This document shows, piece by piece, positions 42,563 to 55,546 of a stretch of 64,000 nt of DNA; within the stretch, counting starts at the first letter, position 1, and each line of letters begins with the position of its first letter. Made by a program: the position numbers and the translations under genes. Source of the stretch: Salvia splendens. Taxonomy: Eukaryota > Streptophyta > Magnoliopsida > Lamiales > Lamiaceae. The stretch covers positions 36,624,887 through 36,688,886 of the forward strand of contig NC_056034.1 in assembly GCF_004379255.2 (NCBI RefSeq), written 5' to 3'. A model generated the notes under the pieces. The model saw only the letters and a list, made by a program, of their open reading frames with translations, was not told the DNA's origin and ran no database searches.

Positions 42563-45115
42563 TGTCACGACCGCCTATACTAGGGGTGTTACAAACGAGG
42601 CGATCGTGACCAAGGACAAACATTAAGAATAGCATTTAAGGATTTCAGTTCATAAGAAGGACTCCATTAGCTTAAAAGAATAGTATTTTAGTTCAAAAAT
42701 ATAGCAGCGGAAATAAGGTTTCAAAGAGAGTCAAGGATGACGCTTGTGTATGAAGACACAACGCATCCATATTCCCTATGCCGACTCAACATCCACCGCA
42801 ACATCCCGCTCAACCTGCACATAGGAAAAACACATGCAGGGCTGAGTACTTGTTGTACTCAATGGGCTCATGCCGAAAACATTTTCATAAAAACAGTTAT
42901 GTCATCCATACCAGTGATCTCGAGTTTTATGAAGTTAAGAAATATCACGAGAACACAAAAAATATTTCAAAGTCTGGCCAGACAATCAATCTCCCCACTT
43001 TCTCATCAATCATTCAATCACATTCTCTTTCCATAGTGCGACGAAAGTGTGGCCACACTATTCGCCCACGAGACCGGCCGACTAGCAAGGACGGCTCACG
43101 ATCCCACTTGTGTACACAGCCTGATAGGGTTTGCGGCCCTACTCAGACCCGAATTCGTTTCATTCATTCATTACAGCCATATAGCCTAACGGAGCAAGCT
43201 CAGACGAACTAGGCATCAGGCAACAATCTCATAAACAAAACATCATGGCATGACATAACACTTTAAACCACCCTTATTTCTCCATAATCATACTTTTGAA
43301 AGCGTAAAAGAGTTTAGTAAAAGAAAGCCCACCTCGTTCTCTTAGCAATTCACACCCCAACTTAGCAACTCTCGATCCTCGAGTTCACGAGTACACAACA
43401 CCCTTGTCAATGACAACACAAGTCAGCCTCACACAACATCATCTTACTATGCATGTCCTATCGCTTCTCTCTCATCGTTTTCCTCAATTTCCCAAACCCA
43501 ACATACGTCACAAAGGTGTAAGACACGCGTAACACATTTCAACTGATCACAAGTGATTTCAACGTTTAAACACGTTTCTTGGACATACATGCATCATATA
43601 ACACTTTTAAATCTTGAAACTAGGTGTCATTTTAATAAGGAAGAAAACTGGCAGAATTGCGCGACCGTTTTGTAAAAATCACTATAAAATCACCCGACTT
43701 TCGTTGGGGCTAAAACTTTACCAAAATGCAGTAGACTCATCAAATAACTTTCAGTTTAAATTTCATATCAAAATACCCCCTTTTGGTCGGTCAATTCGGA
43801 AATGTAACCTACTGGTCGAGAAAACATTTTCTGGCAGAATTGCACAGTCAACTTCAAAAATTCACCAAAAATTCATCCTTCCTCATATGACGCTAAAATT
43901 TGGTCACAACACATTAGACACATTCAAGTTCACCCAGTTAAAATTTCACACCGAAATCATATCATTTGGTCAGTCAAAACATTTATGCAACTCTCTGATC
44001 GGAACATAAAATTCTAGCAGCACTGCGCAGTTCATTTGAAAAATTCACCGTAAATTCATACGATGTCCAATAAAGCTGAAATTTTCACAAGACTCAGAAG
44101 ACACTTCAAATTTTCATCTAGTTCAAGAATCACATAAAACGGAGGTCATTTGGTCGGTCAAACAGATTTCGAAACATTCTGGCCGAGAACACACGTTACT
44201 GGCAGAATTGCGCAGTCGACTTCAAACATTTTTCAAAAATTCATTTTTCGACAAAAAGGGCTGAAATTTATACGAGACACAGAAATCACCTCGAAATTTA
44301 CTCAGTAAAATTTTCGTATCAAAATTCGACCGTTTGGTCATTCAAATATACGTTGGAATCCACTGTCCGAACACCATAAATTTCATACTCAAAATTTCGA
44401 AATTTGAGTTTCTTCCACTATCATCCAAACAAAATTTTCTCATGCTTATAACACACAATCATGCTTGATAAGACTCTCTTAACATGTTTGCACATAAACT
44501 TAGATCATTTACCAAGGATTCAAATCAAACTTCACACAACTTAATCAACAATCGTATAACTATCAAAGTTCTCAAGCAAACTCACTTTCGCACCGATTAA
44601 CTTTGCGATCTATGATTCCTACACCCTCTATATGCATGTAGGATTCAAGAATAAAGTTTCAATGAAGGAGATGAGAAGAAAATCTTAGTTATACCTTCTT
44701 GAATCAAGAAAACGAACGGTAGAAACAAACGTTGACACGATTCGTCCCTCTCCCTTCACCGCTGCCGCCGCTGCCACGAATTCGACTTCGCGGATCCGCC
44801 GCCATCGGCTCCTCCTCTCTCTTCTCTCTCTCGGATTCTCGATTGCGAAAGAAATGAAATGAAATGAAAGGAGGTTGTATTTATAGAAAATTTTTTTCAT
44901 AAAAGACAAAACTTCACGTCTTTTCGTTTCGATGTGACGCGTAATTAATGCGGCGTTGAAAAATGTGCCTGATGCGACGTGGTTCTTATCCACTTGGAAA
45001 ACGTGCCTGATGTGACGCGGTTCTTATCCAACTTTTCGTCTCGATTTGTTGTCGAAAGTGTAATTGATACGTGGTTTATTCTTTCGTGTAAGTAACGATT
45101 TAGCGGGTCGTTACA
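42563..45115 (-). repeat. 3' LTR of the Tekay-like element
   Basis: On the plus strand it runs from TGTCACGACCGCCTATACTA to GGGTCGTTACA. It contains a four-unit tandem repeat (43648-44390) and a minus-strand TATA box (44877-44886). Confidence 0.96.
43648..44390. repeat. Four diverged ~183-bp tandem units inside the LTR
   Basis: Units begin with CTGGCAGAATTGCGC-like phrases at 43648, 43831, 44014 and 44199. Each continues with TTCAAAAATTCACC-like, CTAAAATTT-like and TTTGGTCGGTCAA-like blocks. Repeated at 52651-53393 in the other LTR. Confidence 0.85.
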
Positions 45116-45136
45116 TTCTACCCACCTTAACAGAAA
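45116..45136 (-). promoter_or_regulatory. Polypurine tract of the Tekay-like element
   Basis: The minus strand reads AAGGTGGGTAGAA immediately before the 3' LTR. Confidence 0.75.
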
Positions 45137-45187
45137 TTTCGTCCCGAAATTTGATCGTCGTACATAAACAACTCGGGGTACTTTTCT

Positions 45188-48100
45188 TTAATTCCATCTT
45201 CTAACTCCCACGTGGCTTCCTTGGAACCATGGTGTTTCCAACACTTTCACGAATGCTATCGACTTGTTTCGCAACTCTTGTATCTTCCGATCTAGGATTG
45301 CCTCTGGCCTTTCCTCGTAGCTCATGTCGGGGTTTAGGATCACTTCTTCTTGACGAATCACATGCTTGGGGTCAAACACGTACTTACGCAACTGCGACAC
45401 TTGGAACATGTTGTGCACATTCCCAAAACTGGGAGGTAACGCCAAACGATACGCTACGAGACCTACTTCATCGATAAACTCGTACGGTCCTACCAAGCGC
45501 GATTTCAACTTGCCCTTCATTCCAAACCTCACAACTTCTTTCGTCGGGGATACTTTCAAGAACACTTTATCACCAACGTCGAATTTGATTTCCGTTCGAC
45601 GCACGTCAGCACACGACTTTTGCCTATCTTGAGCTTCCTTGATCCTTGCGCGGATTTGATGCACAATTTCGGTCATTTCCTTTATAGCGTTGGGTCTTAA
45701 CATCTTCCTCTCGCCAACTTCATCCCAATATAGTGGGGATTGACACTTCCTGCCATATAAAGCTTCATGCGGAGCCATATCGATCGTCGCTTGGTAGTTA
45801 TTGTTGTAGGCGAATTCAACCAACAGCAGAACAGTTTCCCAACTTTCCCCTCAATTTAAGACAACGGCTCGTAGCATCTCCTCAAGCGTTTGAATCGTCC
45901 TCTCTGACTGTCCATCCGATTGCGGGTGATAAGCAGTTCTGAAGTTTTGTTGTGTGCCCAATTCCCGTTGCAAACTCATCCAAAACTTTGATGTGAACTT
46001 CGTACCACGGTCGGACACAATGGTCTTTGGCACCCCATGTAAACGCACAATCTCATTCACGTAGAGCTTTGCTAGCTTGTCCGCGCCATAAGTAATTCGA
46101 ATTGGTAAAAAGTGCGCGCTTTTAGTTAGTCGATCGATGATCACCCAAATCGCAGTGTTGCCCTTCTGTGACTTTGGCAAACCTGTCACGAAATCCATAG
46201 CTAGATGCTCCCACTTCCATTCGGAAATCTCGAGCGGTTGCAATTTCCATATGGCCTTTGGTGTAAGGCTTTCACTTGTTGACAAGTTAGACATCGTTCT
46301 ACGAACGATACTACGTCTCCTTTCATTGCGTTCCACTAAAAATGTTGCTTCAAATCTCGGTACATCTTCGTGCTTCCAGGGTGAGCAGTGTAAAGTGTGT
46401 CATATGCTTCACTCAAAATCTCATCTTTCAGTGTCTCGTCTTTCGGCACACATAATCGTCCATCGAACGTCAAAGCATTGTTCGCCTCTTCACGAAAATG
46501 GTCATGTTTCTCGGTTCTCACCTTCCAGCGTGTCTCTTTCAAATTTCTTATCACGTCGTTGGGCTTCTATGAGCTTGGTTCTCAAATCTGGCTCAATCAC
46601 TAGCGTCGCTATTCTTCCTCCTACTGTCTCGGGCGCTTTTACTATTTCCAATCTCATTCTATCGAATTCGCGAATCAACACTTCCTCTTGCGTTAGGAAA
46701 TAAGCCAATTGCAGTTGGTTCTTCCTACTCAAAGCATCGGCTACTACGTTCGCCTTGCCCGGATGATAGTGATTACCACAGTCATAGTCTTTCACGACTT
46801 CTAACCAACGACATTGTCGCATGTTTAGCTCCTTCTGCTCGAAGTACTTGAGACTCTTATGATCCGTATAAATCTCACATCACACTCCATAGAGATGGTG
46901 TCTCTAAATCTTTAGTGCGTGCACTACTGCTGCTAGCTCCAAATCATGAGTCGGAAAATTAAGCTCATTCGGTCTCAATTGCCGGGAAGCATACGCTATC
47001 ACTTTCCCATCTTGCATTAACATGCATCCAAGTCCTACTTTCGACGCGTCGGTATAGACGGCGAAGTCCTTGTCGCTAGGACAGGTGCTGTAGTAAACTT
47101 CTCTTTCAACAGTTGGAAATTCGTCTCGCATTCCGGCGTCCAAACCACTTTGATTCCTTTCTTCAATAGTTGCGTCATCGGTCTCGCAATTTTAGAGAAT
47201 CCCTCTATGAAGCATCGGTAGTATCCCGCCAATCCCAAAAAAACTGCGGATTTCACTCGGCGTTTTCTGCGATTTCCAATTTTGCACAGTCTCAGCCTTT
47301 GCGGGGTCTACTTGAATCTCATTTGCCGTCACGATATGACCAAGAAAGTTCACTCGAGTCAACTAAAATTCACACTTACTAAACTTGGCATCAAGCTTCT
47401 CCCTTCGTAACGTTTCCAACACAGTTTGCAGATGCCCTCCATGTTCCTCCTCGTTCTTCGAGCATACTAAAACATCGTCGATGAAGACTAACACGAACTT
47501 GTCAAGATACTCGTGGAAAACTCGGTTCATCCAGTCCATGAAGACGGCCGGGGCGTTGGTTAGCCTAAATGGCATCACTACGAATTCATAATGGCCATAA
47601 CGAGTGCGAAAAGCAGTCTTAAGTACATCCTCTCGTCGGACCTTTAGTTGATGATATCCCGACCTCAAGTCCATTTTTGAAAATATGTCCGCTCCTCGAA
47701 GTTGGTCAAACAAATCATCAATCCTCGGCAGTGGGTACTTATTCTTCAAGGTCATCTTGTTGAGCTCACGGTAGTCGATGCACATCCTCATCGTTCCATC
47801 CTTTTTTTTTCTTTACGAACAACACCGGCGCTCCCCACGGTGTCACACTAGGTCGGATAAAACCCAAGTCTAACAATTCTTGCAACTAAATCTTCTACTC
47901 TGCCAACTCTTTAGGGGCCATTCGATATAGCGCCTTCGATACTGGCGCAGATCCTGGTTCCAAATCAATAGTGAACTCTAATTGTCTGTCGGTTGGCGGT
48001 CCAGGCAAAGCTTCTGGAAAACACATCAAGAAAATCTCGTACTACTGACACTTCTTCCACTCTCAATTCCTTCCTTTCCTCTCCGTTCAAGTACACAAGA

Positions 48101-48230
48101 TACGTCGGACGCCCTTTCCTTATCATCATGGTTGCTCGCAATGCGGAGATTATAGAGGTTTGTCGATTTAAAGAAATCCCATACAAAATAGTCGGCTCGT
48201 CGCCAGGGGTTTGAAAAGAAATTTGCCTTT
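45188..48230 (-). pseudogene. Pol remnant (RT, RNase H, integrase) of the Tekay-like element
   Basis: Reading the minus strand from right to left: a pre-RT segment (48150-47960; YLVYLNGEERKEL, RDFLDVF); RT (47791-47363; [33 protein letters not shown], active site FIDDVL); RNase H (47143-46904; [18 protein letters not shown]); the RNase H/integrase linker (46822-46502; [16 protein letters not shown]); a worn integrase zinc finger (46554-46336; HPGSTKMYRDLK); the integrase core (46290-45851; MDFVTGLPKSQKG, IVSDRGTKF, YHPQSDGQSERTIQ); and the integrase C-terminus (45823-45188; GPYEFIDEVGLVAYRLALPP, EAILDRKIQELRNK). A TGA at about 45848 and several frameshifts separate the pieces. Retrotransposition would need proteins from another copy. 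Confidence 0.93.
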
Positions 48231-48309
48231 AGCTGGTGCATCACTTTTACGCATGTCTGAGTATAGAAACTTATTCCCCCGTATGCATTCGAAAAGCTCA
48301 ACCCCACCC

Positions 48310-51300
48310 TTTTTTTCCAAGTCTAGTATCAAGAACTCGAAAATTGATCAAACAGTCTTACTTGGATATGAACTGAATTCAAAATTGTAGCAACACTGCT
48401 AAAGGTGTCTTAATCAGAAAGGTTGTAGAATTAATCAAGAAAACGAGAACAACACTTCTAGTTCGATCCTTTTAGATCTCATTACCAACTTGCAGAAATT
48501 GGTTTGAAAAAATAAGGCAGGGTCTTAGTTTCATTTATCTTGATCATGTTCATTCTGGAAGTTAAGGTTTCAAATAAACTCATAAAGGTTGAGACTTTAC
48601 TTCTGACGAGAGCTCGAAAGAATATGAGATAGGCCTTGAAAACAGGATGAAACTGAATCAGGTCTCAAATTCCATAGTAGGCTGCCAAATAAGATATTTC
48701 AATTGTCAAATCAAATTTGCAAAATGTTGGCATCAATGAATGATGGTTCAAACATGTCATGACATGAGATGGTCAATCGTGTAAGGATTTAGAAGCATAG
48801 ACAATGTCATGAGGTAGCACTGATCATGGTTCGACGACATCATGTTACTGAATAATGATGTCACATCAATCGATTCACAGAGTTGCAACCAACGTGAAGT
48901 GAACTTTTTTAGGAAGATCGACTAAATCAACCACGTTAAGGAAAAAGAGACACAATAGCCTTAACTTGGTGTTGCAGAAAGAAAATCATTGAGCATGAAA
49001 CAATATGTGTAGTGAAACTGAGCTAAAAATTTCACTTCTGCAAGGAAGAACTTGCCGCATGCATAGTTACGAAATAAAAAGGTGTACAAAAGTTCCAAGA
49101 AGAATATTCCATCATTTGAAGAAACATGTTTGGGAATGGGATCGTACTGAAGGTCATAACTGCAAACAACTTTAGAAATGAAGTTCAAAGGCGGAAGTTC
49201 ATAAATTCAAAATATTGTCCTTACAAAAGATGAATCAAAGAAGACTACTAATCAAGATGTCCAAAAATGACGAAGGCAACCACAAATTTTCAAGAACTGA
49301 AAGTGAGTCATGACTCGATATAGGAAAAGAAATAACGTGCAATAATTGCGAATTGTGAGTCAACCAAGGTCGTAATTAGACAAAGGCTCACCGTTAATTG
49401 AAAGATTCCAAAAAGAATTTCTTATAATCCAAGTAAGTACTGTTGATTAAAATCATTCATTCTAGCTACGAGGGTCACGCTCTCACGTTCATCTTTCTGA
49501 GGCCGAACATGGTAACATCGTTCTACGAAACTGTTGATTCCAAGTTAAGATTCATCGTGTCGTTACAACTAATAACAGTATTCGAAAGTCATATCTTCAT
49601 ATATTCCTTGCACGTGATAATCGTCATTTTCTTAAAGCGTTGTAGTTATACTCGCGCTCTCAACATGATATAACGGCCGTTTTCGCCGCATCGCCACTTT
49701 TGACCGAAGATCGGATTTATCTACTAGATCGCAGGTATGATCTCTACATCCGTTGTAGGATTACATCATTTCGCGTCTCTTCTTGCCTCGAACATTTCTC
49801 GTTTGGAACATCTTTTCAATTTGCACTTCTTCTTTTCTTAAACTCTTTATCATATGCTACGTCTTTTCGCATTCTCCTTGTTCTCGTCATTCTGGAAAAA
49901 AAAATTTTGAATTTGTAATCATTCGATAAAGTTTGAGTTCACACCACATATTTCCATTTGTCTTATCACTCGGAAAAGTGATCTTGCAGTTGTCAACAAC
50001 TAACTTCGATATCATTCAATCTAACATACTTCTTAGGCACTCTATGTTCGCATACAAGGTTCATAGCGTCATATTTCACTCCCACCAACAATTTCATAAT
50101 ATACCTCATACTTCAACGTCAATAGACCATTAATTAATACGCGTTTCACACATTAAGCTTGCTCCATTAGTTTGCGTCATTCCAAGAAATAGAAAAAAAA
50201 TTTCATGGTCTACCGGTCTCCATCCTCTATCTCGATACTCTAGTCTCATATCTCGATAATTTGGAAATTTCGCCCTACTTTTCATTCTCGTTCGTTTTCA
50301 TTGCTCGGGAAAGCAATAGGTGAGTTTTCAAATTAGAACTACGGTCCACGTGGTCAACTAGGTTTACATCTTCGGCACTCTAAGTTCACAACACATTTCA
50401 TCATCTCGTAGATAGCAAAATATCACAAAAAGTACTATAACACACGACATTTTCACATCTCAAAGCAAAACACTTTCACACTTCTCATTATCATTCAAAA
50501 CTTTTGAAATAAAATTTTCTTCAGACTCTCACACTTTCCTCAAAATTTTCACATCTCACTTTCAACTTTAGAGTAAAAGTTTTGACTCAAAACTCAAAAC
50601 ATACTTGAACATCCACTTTCATCACTCGTATAAAACACTCCATAGAATAACGCTTCATACTTCGCACCTCATAACATATATAACATCACACTTCCATGGC
50701 TAAATTTTCCAATCGAAAATGATTTTTTTTTTTACAAATCATAAACACAACATTTTCCATTGATCAATTAATTTTTCCCAAAAGAAAGAACTAACATGTT
50801 TTCATTTAAAGTTTTTTTTTTTTTTCAACAACCTTCCACAACATAAACATTTCTCCTCAATCAAACTCCACTAGAACAACGAGTCATTAATATTACGAAA
50901 CATCATAACACATTTGTATTCCAAACAAAACACTCATACACTTCACATATATGTTTGAAACAACATTCTTAAATTACTCATTTATTTTCAAAAAAAAATT
51001 AACATTCTCAAAACAACTCATCAACTTTCGTCCTTCATGTAAAACACTCCATCATCCTATGTTCACATGCTCACGTCGTAGTACTTTCACACATATAAAA
51101 CATACTTAGTCATCATACTAGTCTTGCTCATGCTCCATATAATCACATCATAACAATCTCATGATCAACATACCACACGTGCTTAGATCATCTTGTCAAT
51201 CATGCGCATACTTCACATAATCATACTATCACAACATCGAGTTCACATATATAACACGTGCTTAAATTTTCAATGTCAATCTTACTCATATTCCACATAA

Positions 51301-51548
51301 TCATATCATCAAAATTCAGCTTCACGTATAACATTCATTCACATGCGTACACTTGCCAAAACATCCTCATCATATCATCATCAATTTCATACATCGATCT
51401 CACATTCTTTCAACAACTTAAAACATACCTCACTTTCTTTGGTTGAGCGTGATGCTTTGGATGTTGAGCCTTCGTGACACTTCCAGTTTAAGGTTTACCA
51501 TTCTAGACTTAAGGTGAAAGAAGACTCTCGGACCAGAGCGAAAGAACA
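48310..51548. other. Internal region of the Tekay-like element without gag
   Basis: About 3.2 kb where gag and protease would be expected, with no recognisable gag, zinc knuckle or DTG protease motif in any frame. The part from about 50350 to 51430 is strikingly poor in G on the plus strand. It may be sequence that replaced the gag region. Confidence 0.6.
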
Positions 51549-51550
51549 AA

Positions 51551-51562
51551 GCTCTGATACCA
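51551..51562 (-). promoter_or_regulatory. Primer-binding site (initiator tRNA-Met type)
   Basis: The minus strand reads TGGTATCAGAGC, the usual plant gypsy PBS, 3 bp from the 5' LTR end. Confidence 0.93.
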
Positions 51563-51565
51563 CTC

Positions 51566-54118
51566 TGTCACGACCGCCTATACTAGGGGTGTTACAAACG
51601 AGGCGATCGTGACCAAGGACAAACATTAAGAATAGCATTTAAGGATTTCAGTTCATAAGAAGGACTCCATTAGCTTAAAAGAATAGTATTTTAGTTCAAA
51701 AATATAGCAGCGGAAATAAGGTTTCAAAGAGAGTCAAGGATGACGCTTGTGTATGAAGACACAACGCATCCATATTCCCTATGCCGACTCAACATCCACC
51801 GCAACATCCCGCTCAACCTGCACATAGGAAAAACACATGCAGGGCTGAGTACTTGTTGTACTCAATGGGCTCATGCCGAAAACATTTTCATAAAAACAGT
51901 TATGTCATCCATACCAGTGATCTCGAGTTTTATGAAGTTAAGAAATATCACGAGAACACAAAAAATATTTCAAAGTCTGGCCAGACAATCAATCTCCCCA
52001 CTTTCTCATCAATCATTCAATCACATTCTCTTTCCATAGTGCGACGAAAGTGTGGCCACACTATTCGCCCACGAGACCGGCCGACTAGCAAGGACGGCTC
52101 ACGATCCCACTTGTGTACACAGCCTGATAGGGTTTGCGGCCCTACTCAGACCCGAATTCGTTTCATTCATTCATTACAGCCATATAGCCTAACGGAGCAA
52201 GCTCAGACGAACTAGGCATCAGGCAACAATCTCATAAACAAAACATCATGGCATGACATAACACTTTAAACCACCCTTATTTCTCCATAATCATACTTTT
52301 GAAAGCGTAAAAGAGTTTAGTAAAAGAAAGCCCACCTCGTTCTCTTAGCAATTCACACCCCAACTTAGCAACTCTCGATCCTCGAGTTCACGAGTACACA
52401 ACACCCTTGTCAATGACAACACAAGTCAGCCTCACACAACATCATCTTACTATGCATGTCCTATCGCTTCTCTCTCATCGTTTTCCTCAATTTCCCAAAC
52501 CCAACATACGTCACAAAGGTGTAAGACACACGTAACACATTTCAACTGATCACAAGTGATTTCAACGTTTAAACACGTTTCTTGGACATACATGCATCAT
52601 ATAACACTTTTAAATCTTGAAACTAGGTGTCATTTTAATAAGGAAGAAAACTGGCAGAATTGCGCGACCGTTTTGTAAAAATCACTATAAAATCACCCGA
52701 CTTTCGTTGGGGCTAAAACTTTACCAAAATGCAGTAGACTCATCAAATAACTTTCAGTTTAAATTTCATATCAAAATACCCCCTTTTGGTCGGTCAATTC
52801 GGAAACGTAACCTACTGGTCGAGAAAACATTTTCTGGCAGAATTGCACAGTCAACTTCAAAAATTCACCAAAAATTCATCCTTCCTCATATGACGCTAAA
52901 ATTTGGTCACAACACATTAGACACATTCAAGTTCACCCAGTTAAAATTTCACACCGAAATCATATCATTTGGTCAGTCAAAACATTTATGCAACTCTCTG
53001 ATCGGAACATAAAATTCTAGCAGCACTGCGCAGTTCATTTGAAAAATTCACCGTAAATTCATACGATGTCCAATAAAGCTGAAATTTTCACAAGACTCAG
53101 AAGACACTTCAAATTTTCATCTAGTTCAAGAATCACATAAAACGGAGGTCATTTGGTCGGTCAAACAGATTTCGAAACATTCTGGCCGAGAACACACGTT
53201 ACTGGCAGAATTGCGCAGTCGACTTCAAACATTTTTCAAAAATTCATTTTTCGACAAAAAGGGCTGAAATTTATACGAGACACAGAAATCACCTCGAAAT
53301 TTACTCAGTAAAATTTTCGTATCAAAATTCGACCGTTTGGTCATTCAAATACACGTTGGAATCCACTGTCCGAACACCATAAATTTCATACTCAAAATTT
53401 CGAAATTTGAGTTTCTTCCACTATCATCCAAACAAAATTTTCTCATGCTTATAACACACAATCATGCTTGATAAGACTCTCTTAACATGTTTGCACATAA
53501 ACTTAGATCATTTACCAAGGATTCAAATCAAACTTCACACAACTTAATCAACAATCGTATAACTATCAAAGTTCTCAAGCAAACTCACTTTCGCACCGAT
53601 TAACTTTGCGATCTATGATTCCTACACCCTCTATATGCATGTAGGATTCAAGAATAAAGTTTCAATGAAGGAGATGAGAAGAAAATCTTAGTTATACCTT
53701 CTTGAATCAAGAAAACGAACGGTAGAAACAAACGTTGACACGATTCGTCCCTCTCCCTTCACCGCTGCCGCCGCTGCCACGAATTCGACTTCGCGGATCC
53801 GCCGCCATCGGCTCCTCCTCTCTCTTCTCTCTCTCGGATTCTCGATTGCGAAAGAAATGAAATGAAATGAAAGGAGGTTGTATTTATAGAAAATTTTTTT
53901 CATAAAAGACAAAACTTCACGTCTTTTCGTTTCGATGTGACGCGTAATTAATGCGGCGTTGAAAAATGTGCCTGATGCGACGTGGTTCTTATCCACTTGG
54001 AAAACGTGCCTGATGTGACGCGGTTCTTATCCAACTTTTCGTCTCGATTTGTTGTCGAAAGTGTAATTGATACGTGGTTTATTCTTTCGTGTAAGTAACG
54101 ATTTAGCGGGTCGTTACA
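51566..54118 (-). repeat. 5' LTR of the Tekay-like element
   Basis: Near-identical to 42563-45115 with an offset of 9003 and no indels. The tandem repeat is at 52651-53393. Confidence 0.96.
53880..53889 (-). promoter_or_regulatory. TATA box in the 5' LTR (minus strand)
   Basis: CTATAAATAC on the minus strand; the same box is at 44877-44886 in the 3' LTR. It is the best TATA candidate for the element, inferred from sequence only. Confidence 0.55.
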
Positions 54119-54123
54119 AAAAC

Positions 54124-55453
54124 AAAACACGACATGACAAATATTCATATCATTTTCACATAAAAATATACTTAGGGCATAGCCCTTATTTAAAAAGAAA
54201 GCCCACCTCGTTCGTTTAAAGTCTTTACTTGTGCTCCATTCTATTCTCGAAAAACGTGTGTCAAGTCCCCCATCCATCTCCTCACGTGAAATCCAAGGAT
54301 TTTGAAGTTTCCAAATTCTTTTCCTTCTTCTTCTTCTTCCCTCTTCCACCTCTCTTTCCGTTTCCCTCTCTTCTATCTTAACATTTAGAGGAACAAATCT
54401 CCAAATTTGAACAACAACTTTCTTTTCTCCATCGCTTCTTCTCTCCGGTAAAACTCGGCATTGCCGCTGCCACTGTTCTTCGCCACGCGAGTTGCTGTCC
54501 GCCGACGCGAGCTGCTGCATCAAGCACTGCCGTCACCACCCTATCTTTCCCTCATCTCCTTCTACCTCACTGCAGCACCGCCCCTCCGTCGTCGCCGCCT
54601 CTGCCTCCGCCGTCGCTCAGTCTGCCGAAACTGCATCGCCTTTAGTTTTTGCGGTCTTACCCACCGCCGTTCGGATCTAAATCGCGGCGAGTCTCCGTCA
54701 ATGCCTTCCTCGCGCAGCTGCTGTCCCTCTTTTGTGACGCTGCTGCTGTCTGCTGCTCGTGTAGTGGCATCAGCCGCCGTCTCCTCTTCTCTCCATCGCT
54801 GCTCTAGATCGAGACATCCGTTGTCCGCCGTGCAGCCATCATCGCGACCGTGAACTCTCCATCTTTTCCGTTTCAATTGCACAACGTCGTCATGCTTTCT
54901 CCTGATCTAAAGGCGTGTCTTTCTCGTTTGCAGTTCCATTATCGGTTTCCTCCTTCGATGAAGCTTTATCTTCGGATTTCGATTATGATAGTTTCGATTC
55001 AGGCATTTTTCTTGTATTTGGGGTTTGGATTATTGGTTGATGGCGATTTTGGATTGTTGGATTTTGAAGAAAGTGGGTGATAGATTGTGAAAATGTGGGA
55101 TATACCCATCTATAACAAGGTCTTGATTGTTGCTATATTTTTGGAAGAGTGGATCTTGATTGTTGGTGGAAACACTATCTGCAGCGGTTTCATGTATATC
55201 CGTCTCTTAAGATACTACTATTAAATCTCCCTTCCGTAACTGATTTGTAGAAATAATAAAATTGACTTGGGTTCAAAATTAAGTGGGCTTACTCAAAAAA
55301 AAAAATCGGACTTGTAAAAGAATAATTGTAATAGGTCCAAATATAAAATTCTTCTCTCGACTAACGAAACAAAAAGACAAAAAATTTCAGGTGCACAAAC
55401 GATGTCACTACAAGAACAAATAAAAAAAAGGTAGAAAAAGTCGGGGTGTTACA
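54124..55453 (-). repeat. Right part of the older LTR related to the Tekay-like element
   Basis: Continues from 42562; for example AGAAAGCCCACCTCGTTC aligns with the intact LTR. It ends GGGGTGTTACA at 55453. The 54430-54880 stretch is a CCG/CTG-rich 5'-UTR-like segment with chance open frames only. Confidence 0.65.
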
Positions 55454-55546
55454 CTTTCTTACGTTTCTACTTGTGGAAAATGAAGGCAAAAAGGTCTTCT
55501 GCTACACTCTTTCGTTACTAAAAAAGACATGATTACAATTTTTATA
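55454..55546. other. Short unassigned spacer
   Basis: Nothing recognised. Confidence 0.4.

Larger units (their letters stand above)
42563..54118 (-). mobile_element. Tekay-like Ty3/gypsy retrotransposon with 2.55-kb LTRs, coding part decayed
   Basis: An 11556-bp element in minus orientation. The LTRs at 42563-45115 and 51566-54118 are both 2553 bp and differ at only about three sites (for example 43526, 43806 and 44350). The target duplication AAAAC lies at 42558-42562 and 54119-54123. A tRNA-iMet-type primer-binding site abuts the right (5') LTR and a purine-rich tract abuts the left (3') LTR. The pol region is of the Tekay chromovirus type but broken by many frameshifts and stops, and no gag is recognisable. 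Confidence 0.95.

Noticed and set aside
42778..43212. 144-codon plus-strand frame, repeated at 51781-52215
   Set aside because: It lies inside the LTR on the strand opposite to the element's transcription and is duplicated only because the LTR is.
53948..54523. 191-codon minus-strand open frame
   Set aside because: It runs across the junction between the young LTR and the old LTR, so it cannot be an inherited gene; no motif.
54461..54882. Ser/Arg-rich frames on both strands
   Set aside because: Both strands are open because of CCG/CTG-rich leader sequence in the old LTR; no domain and no continuation.
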